Part shown: positions 9,578 to 18,319 of the stretch, piece after piece
Position numbering within the stretch: the first letter of the stretch is position 1
Layout: every line of letters begins with the position of its first letter
Assembly: GCF_003987255.1 (NCBI RefSeq)
Contig: NZ_PIQC01000001.1
Span: 1 to 64,000 of the forward strand
Length of the DNA stretch: 64,000 bases
Source of the DNA: Idiomarina ramblicola
GTDB taxonomy: Bacteria > Pseudomonadota > Gammaproteobacteria > Enterobacterales > Alteromonadaceae
Reading direction: 5' to 3'
Made by a program: the position numbers and the translations under genes
The notes under the pieces: generated by a model
The model's input: the letters and a program-made list of their open reading frames with translations, nothing else
Databases searched by the model: none
Told to the model about the DNA's origin: nothing

Positions 9578-11199
9578 TGTGAGTCGTCCTCTGCCGTTTG
9601 TTTGGTCGCCAAACGGAAGTTAATGCCGCCATAAGGTGGCAACTCGACACCCGTGATGTCTTTCTGTTGAGCCTGAAAACGCTTTGAATGGGCAATAGGT
9701 AACAAGGGTTGCTGCTGATTTAACAGATGTTGAGCCGATTGATATAACGCCTTGCGTTCTTCTGCATTGGTTGTGGCTATCGCACTGTAAAGCAGTTGAT
9801 CAAAGCCTGGGTGACACCAGTTAGCACGGTTACCTCCGGTGGCAACCGCGGCACAACTCAGCAACGGACGGAAAAAGTTATCAGGGTCGGCATTATCCGC
9901 ATACCAGCCTATGAGGACCGTATCATGTTCTCCGCGCGAGAGGCGTCTGCGGAACGTGTTCCATTCGTACGACACAATACGTGCCGAAACTCCTATTTGA
10001 GCCAAGTCGGACTGCATTAACTCGGCCATCCTGCGAGCATTAGGGTTATAGACGCGCTGCACCGGCATAGCCCAGATATTAATGTTGAGGTTTGCATGTC
10101 CCGCTTCTTGTAACAAGCGCTTTGCTTTCTCTGGATTGTAGCGGTACTGAATGCCACGATCATCGTAAGCCCAGGATGTCGGTGGCAGTATTGACTGTGC
10201 TAGTTCGGCATTGCCGTAGTAAATAGTTTGAATGATGGCTTCGCGATTAATTGCGTGGCTTAGCGCCTGACGAACAAGAGGGTCATTAAAAGGCTCTTTT
10301 TCTGTATTAAAGGCCCAGAACGACACATTGGGGCTGACCTCATTGGTTACCTGCAACTCTTTTCTGTTGAGCGCTTTTAATTCGCTCACCAGAGGGTAAG
10401 GAATAATGTCACACTCTCCAGTAACCAGTTTTAACATACGTTTATTGGCGTTGGGAGTAATAGAGTAAACAAGGTGCTCTATGCCAGGGCCCTCGCGCCA
10501 GTAATCCGGGTGACGTGAATAGCGGATCAGTACGTCTTTACGATAACTCTCGAAGCGATAGGGGCCAGTTCCTATGGGTAGTATATCAATTTGGGCAGGG
10601 CGATCGACAACCAGCAGTTGTTGTGCGTACTCAGCCGATAAAATAATGGCAAAATCGGTTGCCAGGTTGGCCAAAAATGAACTGTCAGCATTGTTTAATA
10701 CAATATCAACCGTCATTTTATCAATCTTTACCACTTTATTAATTAACTGGTCGAGGCCGGTTGCACTGAAAAAGGGGTAACTCCCTCCAACTGTGTGGTA
10801 AAGACTGGTGTCATCTAACCAACGGTTAAAACTGAACTGGACATCTTCAGCGGTGAGTTCTCGGGTTGGTTGAAAATAGTCAGTATGATGGAACTGAACG
10901 CCCTCACGTAAGTGAAACCGATATCGGGTTCCATTATCCAGTGTTTCCCAGCGCTTAGCCAGGGCGGGAACAAACTTTTGTTGGTTGGCGTCATAATCAA
11001 TTAAACGGTCATAAAGTTGCGCGGCCGTTGCATCAACGGTGGTTCCTGAAGTGACCAGCTGAGGATTAAAAGTATCCGGGTTGCCTTCAGAACAATATAT
11101 AATTCCATTTGCCAGGGGGGCAGGCGAAGGCTCTTCTGACTGACAGCCAGATATCAGGAATGCAGAAATTGCAGCTACAGTGGCGTACGCTTTAATCAT
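9574..11199 (-). CDS. sapA: Sap peptide-binding lipoprotein SapA
   Basis: A 541-residue family-5 extracellular solute-binding protein. The N-terminus MIKAYATVAAISAFLISGCQSEE has a clear lipobox (ISGC, Cys19), so the mature protein should be a lipoprotein, whereas the well-studied enterobacterial SapA is soluble in the periplasm. The family-5 body is seen in GNPDTFNPQLVTSGTTVDATAAQLYDRL and in the central GTGPYRFESY motif. It would deliver peptides, or antimicrobial peptides, to SapBC. The start overlaps the end of pspF by 8 bp, so the sap genes are probably transcribed with the regulator gene. Dipeptide or haem-related ligands are alternatives. Confidence 0.88.
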   Translation of the reverse strand: MIKAYATVAAISAFLISGCQSEEPSPAPLANGIIYCSEGNPDTFNPQLVTSGTTVDATAAQLYDRLIDYDANQQKFVPALAKRWETLDNGTRYRFHLREGVQFHHTDYFQPTRELTAEDVQFSFNRWLDDTSLYHTVGGSYPFFSATGLDQLINKVVKIDKMTVDIVLNNADSSFLANLATDFAIILSAEYAQQLLVVDRPAQIDILPIGTGPYRFESYRKDVLIRYSRHPDYWREGPGIEHLVYSITPNANKRMLKLVTGECDIIPYPLVSELKALNRKELQVTNEVSPNVSFWAFNTEKEPFNDPLVRQALSHAINREAIIQTIYYGNAELAQSILPPTSWAYDDRGIQYRYNPEKAKRLLQEAGHANLNINIWAMPVQRVYNPNARRMAELMQSDLAQIGVSARIVSYEWNTFRRRLSRGEHDTVLIGWYADNADPDNFFRPLLSCAAVATGGNRANWCHPGFDQLLYSAIATTNAEERKALYQSAQHLLNQQQPLLPIAHSKRFQAQQKDITGVELPPYGGINFRLATKQTAEDDSQ

Positions 11200-12265
11200 T
11201 AGCTGCTGAAGCCCCTTCCAATAACTGATACTTTTTTAGGTACCCTCGTAACTGATGATAAGTCAGTCCGAGAAAGTTTGCTGTTTTCTTTTGATTAAAC
11301 TGACATAAACGCAAGGCCTGTGACAAGACATCGACCTCATACTCTTGTGATTTCTGTTTGAAATCTATTGGCTGCTCAGGGTGCAGTTTCGGTATATCAA
11401 TGGTTTCATTGCTATCACTAACGATCTGCTCGTCTTGAGCCGGGGCTTGAGGAGAAGCCTTGGGAGCCGACGTTTTTGGTCGGAACGGGCTATTGAAAGG
11501 GTCAATGACAATATCGTGGATGGGAACATGCCCATTTCCCAATCTGTACAAACTGCGTTCTACGGTGTTTTTCAGTTCGCGGACGTTACCAGGCCAGTGG
11601 TACTCCAGTAATGTCTTACGCGCTTTTTCAGAAAAGCCACTAAATAATTCAAGTTCCATTTCTCGAGCCATGGAGATAGCAAAGTGTTCGGCCAGTAACA
11701 TGATATCTTCGCGCCGTTCGCGTAAAGGAGGCAGGGTGATGACATCAAAGGCAAGACGATCGAGTAAGTCGAGTCGAAACTTACCGTTAGCAGCAAGGGA
11801 AGGGAGGTCTTCATTCGTTGCCGCAATGAGCCGTGTATCGACTTTTACCGGATGGCGGCCACCAACCCGTTCAAACTCTCCGTACTCAATAACGCGCAGA
11901 AGCTTTTCCTGAACTCGTAAGGACGTATTGGCCAGCTCATCAAGAAACAATGAGCCGCCGTCAGCTCGTTCAAAGCGACCCTCGTGCTTTTTAGCCGCAC
12001 CGGTAAAGGCTCCCGCTTCGTGACCAAACAATTCACTGTCGAGCAAATTCTCATTCAAAGCGGCGCAGTTCAGCGTAATGTACTGTTGCTGCCAGCGTCT
12101 TGAAAGGTAGTGACAGCGAGAAGCGATAAGCTCTTTACCTGTACCACGTTCACCAATAATGAGGACCGGCTTATCGAGAGGGGCAATTTGCGAAACTTGT
12201 TCCAGCACATCGGAAAAGCTATTAGATTGTCCGATGAGGTTATCGGGTTTCCGCTCGGGGCGCAT
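11192..12265 (-). CDS. pspF: sigma-54 enhancer-binding activator PspF
   Basis: A 357-residue AAA+ activator without an N-terminal receiver domain, as expected for PspF. It has Walker A GERGTGKE near residue 38, the sigma-54 contacting loop GAFTGA, Walker B GGSLFLDELA and the arginine-finger region, then a variable linker (residues about 255-300) and a C-terminal Fis-type helix-turn-helix (KKTANFLGLTYHQLRGYLKKY). It should drive the divergent pspA promoter, held in check by PspA binding. It overlaps sapA downstream, tying sap expression to the regulator gene. The linker is longer than in E. coli PspF (about 325 residues). Confidence 0.93.
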   Translation of the reverse strand: MRPERKPDNLIGQSNSFSDVLEQVSQIAPLDKPVLIIGERGTGKELIASRCHYLSRRWQQQYITLNCAALNENLLDSELFGHEAGAFTGAAKKHEGRFERADGGSLFLDELANTSLRVQEKLLRVIEYGEFERVGGRHPVKVDTRLIAATNEDLPSLAANGKFRLDLLDRLAFDVITLPPLRERREDIMLLAEHFAISMAREMELELFSGFSEKARKTLLEYHWPGNVRELKNTVERSLYRLGNGHVPIHDIVIDPFNSPFRPKTSAPKASPQAPAQDEQIVSDSNETIDIPKLHPEQPIDFKQKSQEYEVDVLSQALRLCQFNQKKTANFLGLTYHQLRGYLKKYQLLEGASAAND

Positions 12266-12392
12266 GTCGAATGCCTTATATTATAGTTATTTTTGCTAAT
12301 TATTAGTTTATTTTACGAACTCGCGCAAGTGCAAAGTGAACGTAAAATCAAAAAAACTTTTATAAAACAGCTGGTTAAAAAATAAATAAAAG

Positions 12393-12409
12393 TTGGCTTG
12401 ATACTTGAA
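12393..12409 (+). promoter_or_regulatory. sigma-54 (-24/-12) promoter of pspA
   Basis: TTGGCTTGATACTTGAA matches the sigma-54 consensus TTGGCACG-N4-TTGCW, with the -24 GG and -12 TTG correctly spaced. The one notable deviation is GA instead of GC at -12. It lies 47 bp before the pspA ATG, opposite pspF, exactly where E. coli has its PspF-dependent promoter. Confidence 0.8.
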
Positions 12410-12455
12410 TAATAAATTACCGAATCGTTTATTAAACCAGTATGAGGTAATTATT

Positions 12456-13130
12456 ATGGGTATTTTTTCACGTTTTAGCGACATCGTGAACTCCAATATC
12501 AATTCTTTATTGGATAAAGCCGAAGATCCGCAAAAAATGGTTCGTCTGATTATCCAGGAAATGGAAGACACGTTAGTAGAGGTACGCTCGACTTCAGCGC
12601 GCTTGTTGGCTGAAAAGAAAGATATTCAGCGTCAGCAACAACGTATGGAAAATGAAGTTAAGGAATGGGAAAACAAAGCTGAGCTAGCGTTAACCAAAGA
12701 GCGTGAAGATTTAGCACGCCAGGCATTAGTTGAAAAACAAAAGGCACAGCAGGGCGTTGATGCGTTACAACAGGAAATGGATCGCGTTAATGAGAGTCTG
12801 GATAAGCTCAATGACGAAATTGGTCAGTTGCAGGAAAAATTGGCCGATGCTAAATCTCGTCAAAAAACTATCCTAATGCGCCAGAAAACGGCAAGTAGCC
12901 GTCTACAGGTTAAGCAGCAAGTTGATAGTGGCAAAGTCGATGATGCGATGCAGCGTTTTGACCGCTACGAAGCAAAAATTGATGACTTAGAAGCTCAGGT
13001 CGAGTCTTATGATATGGGTAAGCGGACTTTGCGCGATGAATTTGCAGAGTTAGAAAATGAGGGTAAGGTTAATGACGAGCTGGAAGCGTTGCGCGCTCGT
13101 ATGAGTAAAAAAACCAAACAAGACTCTTAA
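12456..13130 (+). CDS. pspA: phage shock protein A (PspA/IM30)
   Basis: A 224-residue peripheral membrane protein, the main effector of the envelope-stress response and the negative regulator of PspF. The N-terminal amphipathic helix is MGIFSRFSDIVNSN, and the rest is almost wholly charged coiled coil (residues about 25-215), as in ESCRT-III-like PspA proteins. I placed the start at MGIFSRF (ATG at 12456) because GAGGTAA precedes it at a suitable distance and this is the universal family N-terminus; an upstream in-frame start codon is not supported. It is first in pspA-pspB-pspC-ycjX-ycjF. Confidence 0.95.
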   Translation: MGIFSRFSDIVNSNINSLLDKAEDPQKMVRLIIQEMEDTLVEVRSTSARLLAEKKDIQRQQQRMENEVKEWENKAELALTKEREDLARQALVEKQKAQQGVDALQQEMDRVNESLDKLNDEIGQLQEKLADAKSRQKTILMRQKTASSRLQVKQQVDSGKVDDAMQRFDRYEAKIDDLEAQVESYDMGKRTLRDEFAELENEGKVNDELEALRARMSKKTKQDS

Positions 13131-13145
13131 AGCAGGCTGAAGAAA

Positions 13146-13388
13146 ATGGATATTGAATCAATTTTAGGGATGTTGATGGCGCCGATCATTCTGTTCGTTG
13201 TGGTGGTCGCGCCCATCTGGATCATCCTTCATTATCGCAGTAAACGACAAATGAATCAGGGATTGAATGAAGACGAAAGGGAATCGTTGGCGTTGTTAGC
13301 TGATCAGGCAAAACGGATTCGGGAGCGCGTGCAAACACTGGAACGTATTCTGGATGCTGACGCTCCGGGCTGGAGGAACAGACAATGA
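13146..13388 (+). CDS. pspB: phage shock protein B
   Basis: An 80-residue inner-membrane protein. One N-terminal membrane helix (about residues 8-28) is followed by a cytoplasmic, charged helix (LADQAKRIRERVQTLERILDA) of coiled-coil type. In E. coli, PspB works with PspC to sense envelope damage and draw PspA away from PspF. It follows pspA by 15 bp, and its stop overlaps the pspC start (ATGA). Confidence 0.92.
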   Translation: MDIESILGMLMAPIILFVVVVAPIWIILHYRSKRQMNQGLNEDERESLALLADQAKRIRERVQTLERILDADAPGWRNRQ

Positions 13389-13768
13389 GTGTACAACTAC
13401 CAAAGCGTGAGCTACGTCGTGACTCTGAGAGAGGCAAAATTGCCGGAGTCTGTGCTGGACTTGGTGACTACCTGAACCTGGAACCCTGGCTGGTTCGTGT
13501 GGTGTTTTTCACCGGTTTGATTTTTTCCAGCGGCTTTTTCTTTGTTCTTTACATGGCGGGTTGGTTAATTCTGGACAAAAAACCGCCGAACAGTGGTCGT
13601 CATAATGTTGATGTAAAAACAAAGGTGTGGCAAGGCGGTGAACCGCCAAGAGACGCTTTTCGAGACATTCAACGGGAGTTTGATGAGTTGGAAGAGCAGT
13701 TGCAATCGATGGAAAAGTACGTAACCTCGAATCATTATAATCTGCAACGAGAATTCAATCGTCTGTGA
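13385..13768 (+). CDS. pspC: phage shock protein C
   Basis: A 127-residue inner-membrane protein with the PspC domain at residues about 8-65 (RDSERGKIAGVCAGLGDYLNLEPWLVRVVFF) and a hydrophobic segment near residues 38-62. The C-terminal part (FRDIQREFDELEEQLQSMEKYV) is predicted coiled coil and is the partner region for PspB and PspA in E. coli. It overlaps pspB by four bases and its stop overlaps the GTG start of the next gene, so the three are translationally coupled. Confidence 0.93.
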   Translation: MSVQLPKRELRRDSERGKIAGVCAGLGDYLNLEPWLVRVVFFTGLIFSSGFFFVLYMAGWLILDKKPPNSGRHNVDVKTKVWQGGEPPRDAFRDIQREFDELEEQLQSMEKYVTSNHYNLQREFNRL

Positions 13769-15138
13769 GCCGTTTCCAGAAGTTTAAACACCAAACCCGC
13801 GACGTTATTCATCGCGGGTTTGATCGTCATATTCGTCTTGCTGTAACAGGGTTAAGCGGGGCAGGTAAGACAGCATTAATTACCGGTATACTAGAGCAAT
13901 TGCTTTACGCAAACGAAACGCAACAGCTGCCATATTTTAACGTAAGGCAGCAACAGCGGCTTAACGGCTGTCGTTTGCATACCAGTAGTAACTGGCAGGT
14001 GTCGCGCTTCGATTACGAAGGGGCAATAGACTGTTTAACAGGACAAGCCCCCAAGTGGCCGCAGTCGACCCGAGATGTGAGTGAGATACGCGTAGAAATA
14101 AAATACCAGCCGCGAAGTGGTCTGGCAGGGCGGGTTATGGATACGCGCCGGTTGACGTTAGATTTGATTGATTATCCAGGCGAATGGCTATTGGATTTGC
14201 CGTTATTGCAACTGAGCTATGATGAGTGGAGCCGGCAACAGCAGCGTTTGCTGAAAGCGGAATTACGCGATCAATTGGCGAGTGGCTGGTTGGATAAAGT
14301 TCAAACAGCGGTAAAAGTAGCATCAGAAGAAAAAGCTGAGCAGCAATTACGCGAGTTAGCGACCGACTATCGCGCGTTTTTGCGTCAATGCAGGGAACGT
14401 AAACTGTTGTTATTGCAGCCCGGCAGAATGGTGTTACCCGGCGAACTTGAAGGGGCGCCGGCTCTGGAGTTTTTCCCCTGGCCTTTATCAGAGCCAATGC
14501 CCGAAGCCTGGGCGAAGCGCTTGCGGGAGAAGTACCGTTACTATCAACAGAACGTTATTACCCCATTCTATCAAAAATACTTTAAGCACTTTAACCGGCA
14601 GGTAGTGCTGGTGGATGTGTTGCAGGCCCTGCAGAACGGAGAACATCATTTCGCCGAACTGCAGTTGGCCATCAACGAGTTGATGAAGAGTTTTTCTTAC
14701 GGTAATAACAGCTTATTGAAGCGGCTAATGTCACCAGTGATTGATAAAGTTGCTCTGGTCGCGACAAAAGCCGACAGCATTGCCCCGCAAAATCACCAAA
14801 AACTTACTCAGCTATTGCAATTAATGACGCAGAAGCAGCGTCAGGAGCTTCAGTTCGACCAAATTCCACATCAGGTATTTAGTGTTGCTGGCATTGCAAC
14901 CAGCCAAATTAGAAAACTGAGCGACGGAACAACCGTGCTTGATGGTATTAACGAGCAAAGAGAGTTGGTAAGAGTGGGGGCTCCAGAAGTGCCGAATGCT
15001 ATGCCAACAGAAGCAGACTGGCGACAAGGTTATGTTTATCCGCAATTTTACCCTGGCTTTACTGCGCAGGATTCGCCATTGCCTCATATCCGGCTTGATC
15101 AATTACTTGAATATGTTTTGGGAGATAAACTGAAGTGA
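13765..15138 (+). CDS. ycjX: YcjX-family P-loop NTPase of the psp operon
   Basis: A 457-residue protein of the YcjX/DUF463 family, predicted GTP-binding. The P-loop is GLSGAGKTALITG near residue 30, a DxxG-like element is in LDLIDYPGEWLLDL, and a nucleotide-specificity motif TKAD occurs near residue 333. It starts with GTG, overlapping the pspC stop (GTGA). The family is commonly encoded in psp operons of gammaproteobacteria, together with ycjF. A role in membrane-stress handling is inferred from that linkage; the molecular function is not established by anything seen here. Confidence 0.9.
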   Translation: MSRFQKFKHQTRDVIHRGFDRHIRLAVTGLSGAGKTALITGILEQLLYANETQQLPYFNVRQQQRLNGCRLHTSSNWQVSRFDYEGAIDCLTGQAPKWPQSTRDVSEIRVEIKYQPRSGLAGRVMDTRRLTLDLIDYPGEWLLDLPLLQLSYDEWSRQQQRLLKAELRDQLASGWLDKVQTAVKVASEEKAEQQLRELATDYRAFLRQCRERKLLLLQPGRMVLPGELEGAPALEFFPWPLSEPMPEAWAKRLREKYRYYQQNVITPFYQKYFKHFNRQVVLVDVLQALQNGEHHFAELQLAINELMKSFSYGNNSLLKRLMSPVIDKVALVATKADSIAPQNHQKLTQLLQLMTQKQRQELQFDQIPHQVFSVAGIATSQIRKLSDGTTVLDGINEQRELVRVGAPEVPNAMPTEADWRQGYVYPQFYPGFTAQDSPLPHIRLDQLLEYVLGDKLK

Positions 15139-16112
15139 GTGATTCACGCAAGTTAACTTATTACTCGGTTGAAGAGCCGGCAGTTGAAGTCTCTGATGAC
15201 AATCATCTTCCTGAAGTTACCGAGCCAGAGCCCGCGAATGTATCGATCGCCAGAAAGTCCGGACGTTGGGGAAAGTGGTTGGCTGTGGGTGTTGTTTTTG
15301 CTTTATCGGCAGCTTTAATTGAAGCGGTCTTAATGGTCTTGGAACGGTTGCAGCAGAATGTTGTTCTTGGCAGCTTATGGGCGGTTGGTTTTGGCGTTAT
15401 TGTATTCGCGTTTTTGAGCTTTATCGTGCGAGAGATTTGGTTGTTACAGCGTTTGAAACGACGCTGGAAAAAGCAATCCGCGGAGCCCGAACAACAGCTG
15501 CAGTTATTAGAACATCCGGATTTAGAACATCGCTGGCAGCAAATAAAGCAATCGTATTGGTCTGCAGACGAAAAGCGTGAACGTTTTGAAGTGGATATTC
15601 TCAGCCGTGTCGATCAGCAGGCAACACGAGTTATTAGCCGCTGGTCTGCCGAAGCTGCGGCTATGGTGGCAGTCAGCCCATTTGCTTTGCTCGATATGTT
15701 GATTGTGATGTGGCGTAACCAGCGCATGATATCGCGTATAGCTGAACTTTATGGCGTAAAACTGGGTTACTGGGCCCGGGTTCGTTTATGGCGACAGGTG
15801 TTTGCCAATATAGCCTATGCCGGTCTTAGCGAGGTTGCGGCTGACTTGGGTGCGCAGTGGGTGAGTGCTGAATTATTAACACGCCTGTCGACTCGTGCAG
15901 GACAAGGATTAGGAGCAGGGCTGCTAACCGCCCGGTTAGGGTATCAAGTTATTGAATTATGCCGGCCAATGCCTTTTGAAAAAGTTAAAAAACCCGGCTA
16001 CCTGAAGCTGCAAAAGGACTTGCTAAGCCAGTTAAAGAGTGTCCTTCCCTTTGTCTATAAGTCACGTCAGACAAAGGCTAAAGCTGGCGCAGAACAAAAA
16101 GTGGAAAATTAG
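15135..16112 (+). CDS. ycjF: YcjF-family membrane protein (DUF697)
   Basis: A 325-residue inner-membrane protein of the YcjF/TIGR01620 family. An acidic cytoplasmic N-terminus (residues 1-45) is followed by two membrane helices (about 48-70 and 78-100), a charged linker, and the DUF697 domain with a further hydrophobic region (VAVSPFALLDMLIVMWRNQRMI). It begins with GTG overlapping the ycjX stop (GTGA). It probably partners YcjX at the membrane during envelope stress, by gene-order inference. It closes the psp operon; no obvious terminator follows before methionine gamma-lyase. Confidence 0.88.
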   Translation: MSDSRKLTYYSVEEPAVEVSDDNHLPEVTEPEPANVSIARKSGRWGKWLAVGVVFALSAALIEAVLMVLERLQQNVVLGSLWAVGFGVIVFAFLSFIVREIWLLQRLKRRWKKQSAEPEQQLQLLEHPDLEHRWQQIKQSYWSADEKRERFEVDILSRVDQQATRVISRWSAEAAAMVAVSPFALLDMLIVMWRNQRMISRIAELYGVKLGYWARVRLWRQVFANIAYAGLSEVAADLGAQWVSAELLTRLSTRAGQGLGAGLLTARLGYQVIELCRPMPFEKVKKPGYLKLQKDLLSQLKSVLPFVYKSRQTKAKAGAEQKVEN

Positions 16113-16119
16113 CGTTACA
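16102..16119. promoter_or_regulatory. weak TyrR-box candidate upstream of methionine gamma-lyase
   Basis: TGGAAA-N6-GTTACA matches 10 of 12 positions of the TyrR consensus TGTAAA-N6-TTTACA. It overlaps the ycjF stop codon about 100 bp before the methionine gamma-lyase start. It is weaker than the three boxes at 18737, 20362 and 20422 and may be chance. Confidence 0.3.
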
Positions 16120-16180
16120 GTTTCGAAAAGCTTTGACGCAACGCAAAGATTGCCAATGAAGGTAAGCTCGTTGCACTCTG

Positions 16181-16213
16181 TTGCTCGTTAACAAAATTCT
16201 GACAAACGAGCAA
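16181..16213 (+). repeat. inverted repeat covering the methionine gamma-lyase ribosome-binding region
   Basis: Perfect 9-bp arms TTGCTCGTT (16181-16189) and AACGAGCAA (16205-16213) with a 15-base loop. The right arm includes the only Shine-Dalgarno-like bases (ACGAG) before the ATG at 16220, so a leader hairpin could limit translation. It may also be a protein-binding site. Confidence 0.45.
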
Positions 16214-16219
16214 AAATGC

Positions 16220-17446
16220 ATGTCTTCTGACTCAAATAATAACAACAATAATTGGCAGCCAGCGACTCAGGTTATTCATGCCGGTGCAGCGCATGATGAC
16301 CCTCATGGTGCGTTAACTTCACCACTTTATCAGACGTCAACATTCAAATTCTCTTCGGCTGAGCAGGGCACTAGTCGTTTTGCTGGCGAAGAAGAAGGTT
16401 ATATATACAGCCGCCTGGGCAACCCAACTACCGCAGAACTCGAACGCCGGATGGCGACACTAGAAGGCTATGATGCAGCCGCAGCAACGGCAACCGGCAT
16501 GGGTGCTATTGCCGCTGCTACTATGGCTTTTGTGCGCAGCGGTGACCATATTGTGGTGTCAGATGCTATTTACGGTTGCAGCTTTGCGTTATTTAGTGAA
16601 ATGTTCGAACGCTTTGGGGTAGAAGCGGATTTTATCGATTTAAATGACGAAGGCCTGCTGAAAAAGACATTAAAAGAAAATACGCGCTTGGTGTTTCTTG
16701 AAACTCCGGCTAATCCGCAATTAAAGGTCGTCGATATTGAAAAAGTCCATGCTGTAATCGCCGATCGGGATATTCGTCTGATTGTTGATAACACTTTTAT
16801 GACACCACTGATGCAGCAGCCTAAGCGACATGGTGCAGATATTGTGGTTCATAGCGCAACAAAGTTCCTAAATGGTCACGGTGATGTGGTTGCCGGCATT
16901 ATTTGCGGTAATGCTGATGATATTAGCGAGATAAAAGGCACCACGTTAAAAGATATGGGAGCGACGATAAGTCCGCATGATGCATGGTTGATATTACGCG
17001 GACTGAAGACCCTGGATGTTCGTATGCAGCGTCACTGTGAGAATGCAGATGCGGTCTACCAATTCTTGTCTGGACGCCGCGATATTAAAAAGATTTATTA
17101 TCCCGGGGCGCCTGACCATGAAGCGCAAGCATTAATGGGGAAGCAGATGAGCAGTCACGGTGCTGTTATCGCTTTTGAACTTGAAGGTGATGAAGCGAAA
17201 GCACGCTATTTTTTAAATCATCTGCGGATGATTGCTCTTGCGGTCAGTCTGGGTGATGCTGAAACCTTGATTCAACATCCTGCTTCGATGACGCATTCTC
17301 CCTACACGCCCGAAGCGCGAGCGAAAGCCGGGATTTCGGATACATTGATTCGGATTGCCGTCGGTTTAGAAGCGGCAGGCGATATTATTGCGGATCTTGA
17401 ACAAGCGCTGGAAGCGTGCCGCGTGCAGTGGCAGCAATCCGCATAA
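16220..17446 (+). CDS. methionine gamma-lyase (or cystathionine gamma-lyase-like enzyme)
   Basis: A 408-residue fold-type I PLP enzyme of the Cys/Met metabolism family. The PLP lysine is Lys215 in HSATKFLNGHGD. The active-site motif reads AIYGCSF, with Tyr118 and Cys120; a cysteine here is typical of methionine gamma-lyases, which degrade methionine to 2-oxobutyrate, methanethiol and ammonia. Start ATG at 16220 was preferred to an upstream TTG at 16181 because MSSDSN follows a weak SD and the extra residues look non-conserved. It sits directly before phhA (59 bp), suggesting shared amino-acid catabolism. Cystathionine gamma-lyase activity cannot be excluded. Confidence 0.82.
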   Translation: MSSDSNNNNNNWQPATQVIHAGAAHDDPHGALTSPLYQTSTFKFSSAEQGTSRFAGEEEGYIYSRLGNPTTAELERRMATLEGYDAAAATATGMGAIAAATMAFVRSGDHIVVSDAIYGCSFALFSEMFERFGVEADFIDLNDEGLLKKTLKENTRLVFLETPANPQLKVVDIEKVHAVIADRDIRLIVDNTFMTPLMQQPKRHGADIVVHSATKFLNGHGDVVAGIICGNADDISEIKGTTLKDMGATISPHDAWLILRGLKTLDVRMQRHCENADAVYQFLSGRRDIKKIYYPGAPDHEAQALMGKQMSSHGAVIAFELEGDEAKARYFLNHLRMIALAVSLGDAETLIQHPASMTHSPYTPEARAKAGISDTLIRIAVGLEAAGDIIADLEQALEACRVQWQQSA

Positions 17447-17505
17447 TCTGAACTAATAATAACAATAACGATCTAACACTAATGAGGAAGCAACAAGGCT
17501 GAATT

Positions 17506-18300
17506 ATGGGTAAACAAAGTCAATACGTATCAAAGCAACCGGATGAAAACGGTATTATTCATTGGAGCGACGAAGAAAATCAGGTCTGGAAAGATTTGGT
17601 AGAGCGACAGTTGGAGTGCATACCGGGTAAAGCTTGCGATGAGTATATGAAGGGACTGGAATTACTCGACTTGCCACAAGATCGCTTGCCACAAATGCAT
17701 GAAGTTAACGATGTATTGGAACGGGAAACCGGATGGCAGGTTGCAGCGGTTCCTGCATTAATTCCATTTGATGAATTTTTCCGTTTGCTGGCAAACAAGC
17801 AATTTCCGGTCGCTACTTTTATTCGCACACGGGAAGAGTTTGATTACTTGCAAGAACCTGATATTTTTCACGAAATATTTGGACATTGCCCGCTATTAAC
17901 CAACCCGGCATTTGCGCATTTTACGCACCAATACGGTAAATTAGGCTATGCGGCTACGCCAAAAGAACGAGTTTATTTAGCTCGTTTATATTGGTTTACC
18001 GTAGAATTCGGACTATTAAAAACCGAAGAGGGCATTCGAATTTATGGCGGTGGTATTCTCTCTTCACCAGCGGAAACTGAATATGCCGTTAACAGTGATA
18101 CGCCAGAGCGCAAGCCGCTTAAAGCGCTGGATGCGCTGCGTACACCTTACCGAATTGATATCATTCAACCTATCTACTACACCATAGAAAGTGTGGACGA
18201 GCTGTTTAAGATATCTGATATGGATATTATGGCTTTGGTCCATGAGGCTATGGAACTTGGGTTGTTTGAACCGAAATTTCCACCAAAAGATGCAGCTTAA
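17506..18300 (+). CDS. phhA: phenylalanine 4-monooxygenase
   Basis: A 264-residue, single-domain bacterial phenylalanine hydroxylase that converts phenylalanine to tyrosine with tetrahydropterin and oxygen. The iron ligands are visible: His122 and His127 in FHEIFGHCPLL, and Glu167 in FTVEFGLLKTEEG. It lacks the N-terminal ACT regulatory domain of animal enzymes, as bacterial forms do. The gene is followed 20 bp later by phhB, which recycles the pterin cofactor. Product tyrosine feeds the homogentisate genes further along, although a tyrosine aminotransferase is not encoded in this window. Confidence 0.95.
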   Translation: MGKQSQYVSKQPDENGIIHWSDEENQVWKDLVERQLECIPGKACDEYMKGLELLDLPQDRLPQMHEVNDVLERETGWQVAAVPALIPFDEFFRLLANKQFPVATFIRTREEFDYLQEPDIFHEIFGHCPLLTNPAFAHFTHQYGKLGYAATPKERVYLARLYWFTVEFGLLKTEEGIRIYGGGILSSPAETEYAVNSDTPERKPLKALDALRTPYRIDIIQPIYYTIESVDELFKISDMDIMALVHEAMELGLFEPKFPPKDAA

Positions 18301-18319
18301 GGCAAAGGAGTATTAAATA

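Noticed and set aside
11460-11912. 150-codon plus-strand open frame
   Set aside because: It is antisense to the conserved pspF AAA+ region and has no recognisable domain or ribosome binding site.
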